Origin: Strongylocentrotus droebachiensis
Taxonomy: Eukaryota; Echinodermata; Echinoidea; Camarodonta; Strongylocentrotidae
DNA: 64,000 bases
Reading direction: 5' to 3'
NCBI GenBank assembly: GCA_035222895.1
Contig: JAVYIG010000689.1
Location: 164,501 to 228,500, forward strand
This document shows, piece after piece, positions 46,985 through 58,218 of this stretch. The notes below the pieces were generated by a model. It did no database searches, was not told the origin of the DNA, and saw only the letters and a list, made by a program, of their open reading frames with translations. The position numbers were made by a program, and so were the translations under genes. Numbering within the stretch: the first letter of the stretch is position 1; each line of letters begins with the position of its first letter.

Positions 46985-49089
46985 AGAGACTCGGAACGCA
47001 GCGACGAGGCAGGGACCTGCCAGCCACCGACAACCTTCTACCAGTTCGACTACCTGCCGAAGCCCGAACACCAGACTTCGATAACCAGGGATTGGTTGTC
47101 GGTTGGTCCCCGGACAAGACTGACCAACCCGGACCAGCCGCACTCGACCATGCCGGACCAGCCGACCCCGACCAAGCCGGACCAGCCGACCCCGACCAAG
47201 CCGGACCAGCCTACCCCGACCAAGCCGGACCAGCCGACCCCGACCAAGCCGTACCAGCCGACCCCTACCAAGCGGCAAGAGCCGCACCCGACCAATCCGG
47301 ACCAGCCACACCCTACCAAGCCGGACCAGCCGACCCCGACCAAGCCGGACCAGCCGAACCCTACCAAGCTGGACCAGCCGACCCTGACCAAGCCGGACCA
47401 GCCGACCCCTACCAAGCCGGAAGAGCTGCACCCGACCAATCCGGACCAGCCACACCCTACCAAGCCGGACCAGCCGACCCCGACCAAGCGGAAAAAGTAC
47501 CTGACCAAGCTGGACTAGCCGCACCCTACCAAGCCGGACCAGCCGACCCCGACCAAGCCGGGCCAGCCGAAATCGACCAAGCTGGACCAGCCGACCCCTA
47601 CCAAGCCGGAAGAGCCGCACCCTACCAAGCCGGACCAGCCGCACCCTACCAAGCCGGACCAGCCGACCCCGACCAAGCCGGGCCAGCCGAAATCGACCAA
47701 GCTGGACCAGCCGACCCCTACCAAGCCGGACGAGCCGCACCCTACCAAGCCGGACCAGCCGCACCCTACCAAGCCAGACCAGCCGACCCCTATCAAGCCA
47801 GACCAGCCGACCCCTATCAAGCCGGAGCAGTCGCACCCGACCAACCAGAGGCCACCAACCGACAACCAATCTATGTCCGCCAACCAGTCTTCGCTACCAC
47901 CCTCCGAAAACCAATCCCTGTCAACGCCCTCGAAGCCACCCTCCGACGCCCAATCTATGTCGAGGCCGTACAACCAATCAACGACGATCAATCGGACTAT
48001 GAAGACGAGCCCGAGTACCAAACCTACCGACAACCAATTCCTGTTGACGACAACATTCATCGACCAATCCATGCCGACGTCCGACCAACAGTCTCCGCCG
48101 ACGACAACCAACACCCAACCCAAGCCGACGATCAATTCAACATACCAAGCGACTTGGAAGACGATGAGCCCGAGGAGCAGCCCTACCGACAACCAGAGTT
48201 CGCCGCAACCCTGCGAGAACCAATCCCCGAGGACGCCTCCCTTCGAAGACCAATCCATGCCGCGGCCAACAACCGACAACCAATCTATGCCGCCTTCGAC
48301 GCCCGACCACCAGCCTTCGACGCCCGACCACCAGCCTTCGACGCCCGACCACCAGTCGCCATTAACCGACAACCAACCTATGCTGCCTTCGACGCCCGAC
48401 CACCAGCCTTCGCCGACCGACAACCAGTCTCCGACGCCCGACCACCAGTCGCCGACCGACAACCAATCTATGCTAACATCCGACAACCAGCCCATGCCGA
48501 CGCCCGACAACCAACCTTCGCCTTCGACAACCAACTACCAAATAGGGACATCGTAGCTCTTTGCAACAGCCTCCATCAGCGGAACGTGGAACTCTCGGCA
48601 CAGAACGTCGAACTCAAGGTGCAGAAGGCCGAGCTCACATCGAAGGTGACGCAACTACAGAGTCAGGTCGACGCAAACCAACGCTACGCAAACCGAAGTC
48701 GTGCCAAGGGGATGCCGAGCTACATCGAACTCGACGACGGGAATGTCCTCATCGGCGTCGACAACTCAAACTACGTCGTCAAAGGAGAGGTCTACGAAAG
48801 GGCGTACCAGGCTTGCAGTGGACCACAGGATCTCATCATCCGACTCATGGACAAGGTGATCCGGCCAGAGGAGCTAGCCGTTTCTAACTTCCATGGGGGG
48901 GAAGTCAAGAGCGGCGGAGTGTGGATGATGAAGACCTGCATCCGAAGAATGCCTGCCTTTCGAGCCCTGGTCGCCCAAGCTGAGATTCAATTCCCGGGGA
49001 GCACCAACATTCAGGAATTCCAGGATGAGTTGAGGAAAGCAGTCAACAATAAATGCAGGAAGATCGCGCATAGGATTGGCAATAGGTAA
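46985..49089 (+). CDS. Pro/Asp-rich repeat and BEN-domain protein, exon 2
   Basis: The exon follows acceptor TTTATTTATACAG, completes a split Lys codon and stays open for 700 codons (protein 753 residues). Residues about 105-340 are some 29 copies of an 8-residue, 24-bp repeat (AGPADPDQ). Next comes a low-complexity RQPIY/FDARPP region, then a coiled coil (about 574-618, NVELSAQNVELKVQKAELTS). A BEN domain follows (about 631-750) with VYERAYQACSG, FRALVAQAEIQFPG and LRKAVNNKCRK. BEN domains bind DNA and act in chromatin and transcription, and are also found in some viruses. Inside the transposon it may bind the ends or control expression. GC content is far above its surroundings. Long frames on the other strand arise from the repeat. 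Confidence 0.8.
47130..47850. repeat. 24-bp coding minisatellite
   Basis: About 29 units of GACCAAGCCGGACCAGCCGA plus four bases, in frame within the BEN gene. Larger units of about 120 bp are also repeated (47530-47650 and 47650-47770), showing higher-order duplication. Confidence 0.95.
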
Positions 49090-49103
49090 TATTATGTTTT
49101 ATT

Positions 49104-49800
49104 AAATTTAATCTTGTTTTTATAATGGCATTTGATTATTATGATAATAAATTAGTTAGAATGTGTCTGCTTGTCGTTCTTATTTTCGTCGATGTTGAAT
49201 ACTAGTGTTGTGAAGTGAATGTTTGTCGCGCGTGAGTTTGAAAGAGGGTCTAATTTAATCTTGGTTTTATAATGGAATTTGATTATTGTGATAATAAATT
49301 AGTTAGAATGTGTCTGCTTGTCGTTCTTATTTTCGTCGATGTTGAATACTAGTGTTGTGAAGTGAATGTTTGTCGCGCGTGAGTTTGAAAGAGGGTCTAA
49401 TTTAATCTTGGTTTTATAATGGAATTTGATTATTGTGATAATAAATTAGTTAGAATGTGTCTGCTTGTCGTTCTTATTTTCGTCGATGTTGAATACTAGT
49501 GTTGTGAAGTGAATGTTTGTCGCGCGTGAGTTTGAAAGAGGGTCTAATTTAATCTTGGTTTTATATTGGCATTTGATTATTGTGAAAATAAATTAGTTAG
49601 AATGTGTCTGCTTGTCGTTCTTATTTTCGTCGATGTTGAATACTAGTGTTGTGAAGTGAATGTTTGTCGCGCGTGAGTTTGAAAGAGGGTCTAATTTAAT
49701 CTTGGTTTTATAATGGCATTTGATTATTGTCATAATAAATTAGTTAGAATGTGTCTGCTTATCTTAGTGAGTTAGTTGTAGTGAGTTTGAAAGAGGATCT
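49104..49800. repeat. 147-bp tandem repeat, about 4.7 copies
   Basis: The units begin at about 49104, 49251, 49398, 49545 and 49692, spaced exactly 147 bp, and are nearly identical. They contain TTAGTTAGAATGTGTCTGCT and TTTGTCGCGCGTGAG. The array starts right after the BEN stop codon. Confidence 0.95.
49146..49151 (+). terminator. Poly(A) signal of the BEN gene
   Basis: AATAAA 57 bp after the stop codon. It is also present in each later 147-bp unit. Confidence 0.5.
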
Positions 49801-49899
49801 AACGAGAGTAGGTAATGTTATATTTTTATTTATTAAATTCATTGATTTTCATGTTATATGAATTGATAGTTTGTCGCGCGTGAGCTTGAAAGAGAATTT

Positions 49900-51400
49900 T
49901 CATATTCCAACACTATGTCGGCAGAAAATTATTTCGCCGGTTAAGAAATAAAGCGACCGCACCATTTTATTGGAAATGGAAACGTAATACCAAGATATTT
50001 TGTTTCTTCAATTGGGAGACAACGTGTTTTCGCTGTTATCAACTTCAGAAAATCAGAAGTTGGGAGAACGAATGTTATACCTTGTTTAAAAGATGAATAC
50101 AAATAGCTCTTACTCCTTCTAAAAAGTGGCTCCGCGCTGTTTATATAAAATTATACTTATTCATATTCCAACACTATGTCGGCAGAAAATTGGAAAGACA
50201 AACAATTTATTTTATATAAATGTAATCTTTTTCGAGCAGGAAAATACTTGTATTAGAACTCGTTCGTAGCGTCAAAATTCATTTTACCGGTTAAGAAATA
50301 AAGCGGCCGCAACTTTTTTGGGAGAACGAATGTTATACCTTGTTTAAAAGATGAATACAAATAGCTCTTACTCCTTCTAAAAGTGGCTCCGCGCTGTTTA
50401 TATAAAATTATACTTATTCATATTCCAACACTATGTCGGCAGAAAATTGGAAAGACAAACAATTTATTTTATATAAATGTAATTTTTTTCGAGCAGGAAA
50501 ATACTTGTATTAGAACTCGTTCGTAGCGTCAAAATTCATTTTACCGGTTAAGAAATAAAGCGGCCGCAACTTTTTTATGGGAAAATAGAAACGTAATACC
50601 AAGATATTTTGTTTCTTCAATTAGGAGACAACGTGTTTACGCTGTTATCAACTTCAGAATATCAGAAGTTGGTAGAACGAAAGTTATACCTTGTTTAAAA
50701 GATGAATACAAATAGCTCTTACTCCTTCTAAAAGTGGCTCCGCGCTGTTTATATACAATTATACTTATTCATATTACAACACTATGTCGGCAGAAATTTG
50801 ACAAGGAAAACAATTTATTTTATATAAATGCCATCTTTTTCGAGCAGGAAAATACTTGTATTAGAACTCGTTCGTAGCGTCAAAATTCATTTTACCGGTT
50901 AAGAAATAAAGCGGCCGCAACTTTTTTATGGGAAAATAGAAACGTAATACCAAGATATTTTGTTTCAGGAGTTGGGAGAACGAATGTTATACCTTGTTTA
51001 AAAGATGAATAAAAATAGCTCTTACTCCTTCTAAAAGTGGCTCCGCGCTGTTTATATAAAATTATACTTATTCATATTACAACACTGTCGGCAGAAATTT
51101 GACAAGGCAAACAATTTATTTTATATAAATGCAATCTTTTTTCGAGCAGGAAAATACTTGTATTAAAACCAGCTCGTAGCGTCAAAATTCATTTTAACGG
51201 TTAAGAAATAAAGCGATCGTAACTTTTTTTTTATTGGGAAATGGAAACGTAATTCCAAGATATTTTTCCCTTCAATTAGGAGACAACGTGTTTTCGCTGT
51301 TATCAACTTCAGAAAATCAGAAGATGAGAGAACGAATGTTATACCCTGTTTAAAAAGATAATTAGAAATAGTTCTTACTCCTTCTAAAAGTGAGCCGCGC
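49900..51400. repeat. Subterminal tandem repeats, right side of the transposon
   Basis: Units of about 255-350 bp contain ACCGGTTAAGAAATAAAGCG (at about 49930, 50285, 50540, 50895, 51190), TTGTTTAAAAGATGAATA and AAGTGGCTCCGCGCTGT. Length differences come from internal deletions. No gene is present. Confidence 0.85.
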
Positions 51401-52929
51401 TGTCGAATTTGAAATCACGCATCTCTGAATAATCGCCAGCGTCTCGGGCATGCTTTTTCATCGCCCAATTCTCAAAAGTCGATTGATTTGCGCCTTTGTC
51501 TAGAGAACAAAGGGGCATTCCAGAATGCATTCCAGAATTCGTACAGAATGTGCGCATTCTGGAATGCCCCTTTGTTCTCTAGACAATAGGCACAGGTCGC
51601 ATCGATTTTTTGGGAATGTGGCTAGAATGTGCGCATTCTGGATACATTCCAGAAAGATTACAAGGGCATTCTGAATGCATTCCGAATGCAAGTTGAATAA
51701 ATCCGTGGCGCCTAAGTGGAATCGATGTAGTATAACCTTCTCCTAATTTTAAATAATCAATGCATGAGGTAAAATTACATTTTGGGGGATTTTGGGGGCA
51801 AAACGCTACGACCTGAAATGGCCGTGGCGTTGTCAAGAGCATGTGTATAGACGGCTTCCGTCTCTAAAGAGAGAGCCGGCCGACCCTACTAGTCCAGTAG
51901 ACGGTACCATATACTATGTACATGACCTGGAAAAGTTGATAAGTACAAAGTCTTTTTGTTGATTTGTGTTCTAGATGGGTATTGAAGTAAATTCAGCTTG
52001 GTTGCCAGCTTGGCAACCTTGGGCAACTTTTTTAATAGCCATATTAGCATAATCATCTAATTAGCATATGTGCAATTTGTAATAATGTTGCTAATCCCAA
52101 TCCAGGAAGCCTAAACACATGGGTAATACGACTTTTCGAGGGTTTTATATGACAAGGAATTCATTTATGACACTGATTTTTTTTTAAAGTAATACAATTG
52201 TCTTAAATAGCATAATTAGCATAATATGTACAATATATGGACTTCATTGTCATTGTTTATCTATAAAGCCTAAAAATGGTGAAATGCAACATTGTAAATC
52301 ACTTTTGAAAGATTAATCATTAATTCATGAGAAGATACTCCATGTATGTAGTATAATTAGCCTAATTAGCATAATAATCTAATTAGCATATATGTACTGT
52401 ATGTAATAATGTTGCTAATCTTAATCCAGGAAGCCTAAAAACATGGATAATGTGACTTTTCAAGGATTTTCCATGACGAGGAATTCGTTTATGACACCAG
52501 TATTAATTTTTGAGTAATGCAATTGTCTTAAATAGCATGATGAGCTAATTGGCATATATACGATATATGGACTTTATTTTCATTGTTTATCTATAAAGCC
52601 TAAAAATGGTGCAATGCAACATTGTAAATGACCTTTTAAAAGACTACATATCAATTCATTAGAAGATATTCCATGTAGATGTCGTATAATTAGCCTAATT
52701 AGCAAATACACTGTGTGTGCAATATGTAATAATGTTGCTAATCTTAATCCAGGAAGACTGAAAAATGGATAATATGACTTTTCCAGGGTTTTTCATGACG
52801 AGGGATTTAGTTATGACACCATTTTTTATTTTTAAGTAATGCAATTGGCTTAATATGTAATTATTGTACTAATAAGCCTAATTATTATGTAGAAAATCAA
52901 TTATTTGGGACTCTATTTAGCTTCACAAA

Positions 52930-53250
52930 TTGTATGTCCAATGTGGTGGTTATCTTGGTTGCAAGGCAATGTTGTCGAACCTCATGAAATATCTAGGAAA
53001 TGACGGGGTCATCATACGCATTGAAGGTTGGGCTTCAGTCATTGGATTTAGAGAGACTGTCGGAAACACACTGAAAATGGTTAAAGCAGATGATAATGAT
53101 GGAATTGATGATGTGGTGACAAAGTTACGTACATAGGCCAGGGATGTTGAATACAACAGTGCGAACTATGATCCGTCTATGTTTAGCAAAGCCAGAACCA
53201 TTGAGAGTACAAGCCCGACGTTGCTCAAGCTTGTGGCAGAATTCCTGGAA
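52930..53250 (+). pseudogene. ORF remnant at the centre of the foldback element
   Basis: A coding-looking stretch reads LGNDGVIIRIEGWASVIGF, then KMVKADDNDGIDDVVTKLR, an in-frame TAG at 53134, then DVEYNSANYDPS and SPTLLKLVAEFLES. The amino-acid composition and the clean continuation after the stop suggest a decayed gene fragment, either captured host exon or element-encoded. It resembles uncharacterised proteins repeated in marine invertebrate genomes. I cannot assign a function. Confidence 0.5.
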
Positions 53251-53781
53251 AGTCATATTATCCATGTTTTCAGGCTTCCTGGATTAAGATTAGCAACATT
53301 ATTACATACACGTATTGCATATATGCTAATTAGGCTAATTGAACTACATCTACATGGAATATCTTCTCATGAATTAATGACTAGTCTTTCAAAAGTGATT
53401 TACAATGTTGCATTGCACCATTTTTAGGCTTTACAGATAAACAATGACAATGAAGTCCATATTATTGTACAAATGCTTATTAGCTCATTATGCTCATAGT
53501 GATATTTAAGACAATTGCATTACTTGGAATAAAAAAACTGGTGATATAAATGAAATCCTCGTCATAGAAAGCCCTTGAAAAGTCGTATTATCCATGTTTT
53601 CAGGCTGCCTGGATTGAGATTATAGCAACATTATTACATAGTGCACATATATGCTAATTAGATTATTATGCTAATTAGGCTAATTATACTACATATACAT
53701 GGAATATCTTCTCAAGAATTAATGATTAATCTTTCAAAAGTGATTTACAATGTTGCATTGCACCATTTTTTAGGCTGTATA

Positions 53782-55473
53782 CAGTGTGTCTCTAAAAAAA
53801 GTAAACCCAACTTCAACGGCAAATTTTCAGAAAACTATAAAATATTTACACATTATTTTTTCATGGTTAGATAGTCCAATAAGTCCTCTGTCCAATTATA
53901 TCACTTAGGTTATCTGACGCTCATGCATGACTGAGCATGATTCAACTTAGTGAACTGGTGTCAAATCATCACTGTGGCAAGTTATTTCTTGCTATTGTCA
54001 TGCATTCAGGGCCTATTTGAAGTTAAATTTTTGTCACATGTTAGGCCTATGATTACATAACAACTTCAGCAAAGGTTGTTCCTAACACAGGCACACTTCA
54101 CATGCTTTCCAAACATGGTACAGTTGACAATTGAGCAGAGAGTATTCCTGGTAACTCGATACCAGGAAACAAGAAGTTTCGTGGAAGTTCAAGATGCTTT
54201 TCGGGTGCAGTTCCCCGAGAGGCAGCCTCCAACAAAAAGAGCCATCTGGTACAATGTGAGAAAGTATGCTGATCACGGAACCAGTTTCAACAGGAATAAA
54301 GGACACTCTGGCCACAGACGAACTGGGAGGTCTGCTGAAAACATCCAAGTGGTAAGAGAGGCCATCCAAGCCAACCAACGCATAACCACCAGGAGAAATG
54401 ATACTGGAATACCACGCGCAACTTTTAACAGAATAGCAAGACTGGATTTGCATCTCCATCCATATCATGTTCATGTTCAGCACCAACTTCTACCAGCTGA
54501 TTTTCCCAGACGACTTCAATTTTCACAATGGTTTGTGAACCGGTGCAACCGAGATCGACAGTTCCTCCAGTTTTTTACCATCGGGGATGAAGCAACGTTT
54601 TCCATGGATGGAATGGTAAACACCCACAATGAGCACGAGTATGCTGAACTCCATCATCCACCGGGATATGCTTTTAATAAGAACATGAGCAGGGAGAAAG
54701 TGAGTGTCTGGATTGGTCTTTGTGGCAATGGTTCATTGGTGGGACCTTACTTTTTTGAAGGCAACATCAATGGCAGGGCGTACCTTGACATGCTGAACAA
54801 TTTTATTGTGCCTGAGATGGAACAGATCTTCCCCCGACAACGACGTGGAGCATTCCGCAGGGCCTGGTGGGCTCAGGATGGGGCCCCAGCCCACAGACTT
54901 ATTGCTGTGAGGAATCGTTTGACTGAACTCTTTGGCAATCGCATCATTGCTCTTCATTTCCCAGTTGAGTGGCCTGCACGTTCACCAGATCTGACACCAT
55001 GCGATTTCTTTCTTTGGGGGTATCTTAAAGGAAAAGTGTTCCAAACCCCACCGGCCACAATTCAGGAGCTGAGGCAACAGATAACAGGTGAACAACCGAT
55101 TACGACAAGATCAGGGAATGATCAGGCGTGCTGTCAGGGACATGAGGAGGCGTTGCGAGCTTTGCATGGAAAGGAATGGCGGTCATGTCGAGGGTACACA
55201 TCCCTAAGCTATGCTTGTAAGAAATCAGACATTTCCTATGTCATTTGATTGATGAACTTCCAGTGCAATTCTAACTTGCCACAGTGATGATTTCACACCC
55301 ATTCACTAAGTTGAATCATGCTCAGTCATGCATGAGAGTTACATAACCTACGTGGTATCATTGGACAGAGGACTTATTGGACTATCTAACCATAAAAAAT
55401 AATGTGTAAATATTTTATAGTTTTCTGAAAATTTGCCGTTGAAGTTGGGTTTACTTTTTTTAGAGACACACTG
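53782..55473 (+). mobile_element. Mariner-like element
   Basis: Terminal inverted repeats of about 200 bp (53782-53981 and 55275-55473) start CAGTGTGTCTCTAAAAAAAG and are flanked by TA (53780-53781 and 55474-55475). It sits in a foldback-element repeat whose other copies show the empty site AGGCTTTATAGATAAAC. One transposase gene is inside. Confidence 0.92.
54115..55248 (+). pseudogene. Mariner-type transposase, DD41D, frameshifted near the C-terminus
   Basis: The frame is open from 54076; Met at 54115 (MVQLTIEQRVFLVTRYQETR) matches the usual start of the DUF4817/HTH region. A second HTH follows and then the DDE core: FTIGDEATFSMDG (first Asp), WWAQDGAPAH (second Asp) and ARSPDLTPCDFFLWG (third Asp), with 41 residues between the last two. 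This DD41D spacing is known from the rosa-type branch of Tc1/mariner. The last about 45 residues in frame do not fit. A shift near 55085-55110 restores a family-like C-terminus (MIRRAVRDMRRRCELCMERN) in another frame. It is read as a recently inactivated transposase; a tolerated altered tail is possible. Confidence 0.85.
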
Positions 55474-55885
55474 TAGATAAACAATGACAATGAAGTCTAT
55501 ATATTGTACATATTTTGCTAATTATGCTTTTTAAGACAATTGTATTACTTAAAACTAAAAATTGGTGTCGTAAATGAATTCCTTGTCATATAAAACCCTT
55601 GAAAAGTCGTATTACCCATGTTTTCAGGCTTCCTGGATTGAGATTAGCAACATTATTACAAATTGCGCATATGCTAATTAAACGATTATGCTAATATGGC
55701 TATTAAAAAAGTTGCCCAAGGTTGCCAAGCTGGCAACTAAGCTGAATTTACTTCAATACCCATCTAGAACACAAATCAACAAAAAAACCTTGTACTTATC
55801 AACTTTTCCAGGTCTGAAAAACTTCTACAGGACTATACCCCAATAATATTGGCTAACGAACGAAAGAGACGGAAAATTCGGTCTA

Positions 55886-55894
55886 ATTTGACAC
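55886..55894. repeat. Right target-site duplication of the large transposon
   Basis: ATTTGACAC, identical to 34891-34899. Confidence 0.85.
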
Positions 55895-56034
55895 GAGCTA
55901 AGAGTTTTTTGTGACGTGCAAAGTTTTTCTAATCATTTTGCCTTGCGTGTAGGCTTAGAGTAGACTAACTTTTAGAGTAGAGTCTCCGGTGGGCGGCATA
56001 GCCTGGTGGGCGGCCAGGGGTTTAGATCGAAGAA

Positions 56035-57690
56035 AAAAATATATGCGACTCGATAATCAGTAGGGGCGCTGGTCCAAGAATAAGGATCGTCTTCATAAAC
56101 GAGGATCGTCTTTGTGAAAGCCGACCGATGCGTCCTAAAAAATCAGGATCGTCTGCATTTTCGCAGACGTTTCATATTTTTGATCAGCGCATTGGCGATG
56201 CGAAAAAAGGATTCCTCAATAATTTTCTTGAAGTATTTTACATTGACTTTGTAGATCTAGATCTAGAGCCTCCAATATATCGATAACAAACAAATCCTTG
56301 GCATATTTCAGGTGGTTTCTGCCAAAATTATGGGAGCTTATGAGATACTTTTTCTCTATCGCAAAAATTTTCTAATGGCGGCCGTTACCACAGACCTAGG
56401 GGTACCAGATAGATTCCCCTACCAGAAGATGGCGCTCTTCCAAGCTTCGGACAGGCAACATTGAGTGTCATTTTGACTAGAGTAAAGGAGCCCGTTTTCG
56501 GCCACTTAAGACAAAATCCTTTTTTTAGTACCCTTTACTTCCTATTTATTATCATTTTTTGTTTAAATCATGAAGCAAATATTATTATTTAAACAAAAAA
56601 AGAATCCCAGAAAAAAATCACGAATTGCCATGACAATATTCATTTCAATTTTCACTGTTTTGGAGCCAGTTATCGGCCGAGCGTTTCAGTTTACAAAGTC
56701 AATTAAGGAAGCGCTCGCGCGCGCCGTGCGGGCGGAGCAGGTATCCCACGCGGGAGCTCCCGAGTGCTCGCCTGGCCGAAGACAGGCACAGCGGTGATCG
56801 GAAGTTGGAATCTGAATTAGACAGAGATATCGTGTGTGCGTTGCGGTGTGCGGCTGCATTGATTTAATACATGCGATGAGATACTTTTGAGCTTGCGACT
56901 AGCACAAAATCGGGCCATAAAAATAGCCCTTTCGTAAGATTTTAGCACCAAAATATTGTACGAATGTTGTGAAAAACACCTTTCTGATAGTTCTACCTAA
57001 CTTAAATCTACCCAAAACGAGAAAATAATACTTTTTTTCATGAAATCAACGCAGTCAAACTTACCCCCGTCGAACGATTTTGATCTGGTTTCCAAACCTC
57101 CGATGAATGCGCACTTTAGCCCGCGCGCTGTACGTGCGATATACGTGCGCTATGCGCTATACGTGCACTTTACGTGCGCTACACATGAACGTCCGAAGCT
57201 TGGCATGAAAACAGGTTCGGCGGGTAAGTAAATAATTCTAGTTTTCCATTTCCTTTACTAATTTTCTTTTACATGACATACATAAACAGTATTTGCACAA
57301 TAATAGTATATTTGATCTTTCAATAATTAAAAAAGAATTTAATGTTTTCCCCCGTTTTGTCTTAAGTGTCCGAAGTTTGGCGGTCTTACTCTACAGAGAC
57401 TTTCACATTATGAGCAATAAATAAATCCTTGGGAAGACGGACAACCCATAAAAGTAGACGGTGAACTAGTCTAGACCACAAGGGTTATATTCCCACAGTA
57501 GCCAGCGGGCCGTTCGGTAACCCGAAACCCGCAGAGGGCCAAAAAAAAAATATGTCCTCGAAAATACAGACGGTCCTTATTTTTGAGGACGCATTTTGTC
57601 TGCGTTTATGAGAATATCCTCGTTTATGAGGACGATCCTCATTCTCAGACCAGCGCCCCTACTGATGATAATATGCGATTGAAACCTACG
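56035..57690. mobile_element. Inverted-repeat element with GC-rich core
   Basis: 56040-56170 and 57545-57690 are inverted copies (CAGTAGGGGCGCTGGTC, ATAAACGAGGAT blocks). A second inverted pair, GCCACTTAAGACAAAATCC (about 56500) and its complement (about 57350), lies inside. The core includes a CpG-rich stretch at 56710-56800 and ATACGTGCGCTATGCGC-type short repeats at 57125-57185. No transposase is seen. Confidence 0.65.
57040..57223 (+). CDS. Possible but doubtful first exon of the SEC14-domain gene
   Basis: ATG 57040 opens 61 codons ending at a consensus donor G|GTAAGT. The leftover G would join GT of the exon at 58606 to make Gly with the frame kept. Against it: the peptide is partly encoded by short TACGTGCGC repeats, looks unlike any known domain, and lies inside an inverted-repeat element. 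A shorter start at 57205 (MKTGSAG) is possible. Confidence 0.2.
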
Positions 57691-58218
57691 TTGGTATTTA
57701 TACAGAGTAGTTGGCTTCCAAGTGGTGCAATAAATCAGTGTTAAGTAAGTCTAGGCCTATTATTTTAAGGGCAGTACCCGGATGACAAATCAATATTATT
57801 TTTGTATTACTCTGTCTTCCTGAACTTCAACTGTCGCTAGAAAATCTACAATATTGCTTGAACATTTACCGAGTTAAAGTCACATTTTGTTATTCTGCTA
57901 GTCAGCCTGATACTGATAGAGATCTTACACCCAGTATTCGGTCACTTATAAGGGGAAATTGCTCATATCTTGAATACGTATCTCCTCTGGGTCCCGAAGC
58001 AAAAAAGGTGTGGTGAACTCAAATCATTTTAATACAATTGTTGTCGTGTAAAACAAAACAAAATTGAGGATGGAGATACAAACACCTGCAGGTGTTGTTG
58101 TTTTCTTGATGATGAACACCAAAAACTTGCAATACACATTCATGCATGCATTGCATACCTCGCAATGATGAGTTCCTCACAAAAATGAAATACCAACCTA
58201 TACAGTATTTTGTAGATC

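Larger units (their letters stand above)
51890..55835. mobile_element. Foldback element nested in the right terminal repeat
   Basis: It begins TAGTCCAGTAGA and ends TCTACAGGACTA, flanked by TAC (51887-51889 and 55836-55838). The left terminal repeat of the host transposon shows the uninterrupted site (GGGGTAGGG near 34945). The arms contain several tandem copies of AGGAAGCCTAAAAACATGG (left, about 52100-52780) mirrored at 53230-53780 and 55560-55680. Its own length is about 2.25 kb once the mariner is removed. A 3-bp duplication would fit PIF/Harbinger-type elements, but no such transposase is seen. Confidence 0.85.
34900..55885. mobile_element. Large two-gene DNA transposon
   Basis: The left end TAGACCGAATTTTCCG... 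and the right end are inverted repeats, with 35 perfect terminal bases. Homology continues through GGTCGGCCGGCTCTC, TTTTGCCCCCAAAATCCCCC and the ACGGATTTATTCAACT block. The arms are 34900-35142 plus 35691-about 35870 on the left and about 51500-51889 plus 55839-55885 on the right. A 9-bp duplication flanks the whole. Removing the nested 3.95-kb and 0.55-kb insertions leaves about 16.5 kb. Cargo: a minus-strand DDE transposase-like gene and a plus-strand BEN-domain gene, divergent, with tandem arrays between and after them. A 9-bp duplication with long terminal repeats is typical of Mutator-like elements, but the transposase does not look like MULE. The superfamily is unknown to me. Confidence 0.85.

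Noticed and set aside
46973-48534. Long minus-strand open frames (298 and 339 codons) and a second plus-strand frame over the BEN gene
   Set aside because: They arise because a 24-bp GC-rich repeat leaves several frames open. They lack any domain, and the spliced frame ends in a clear BEN domain.
34900-55885. Polinton/Maverick or herpesvirus-like element
   Set aside because: No polymerase B, integrase, packaging ATPase or capsid genes, and the target duplication is 9 bp rather than 6.
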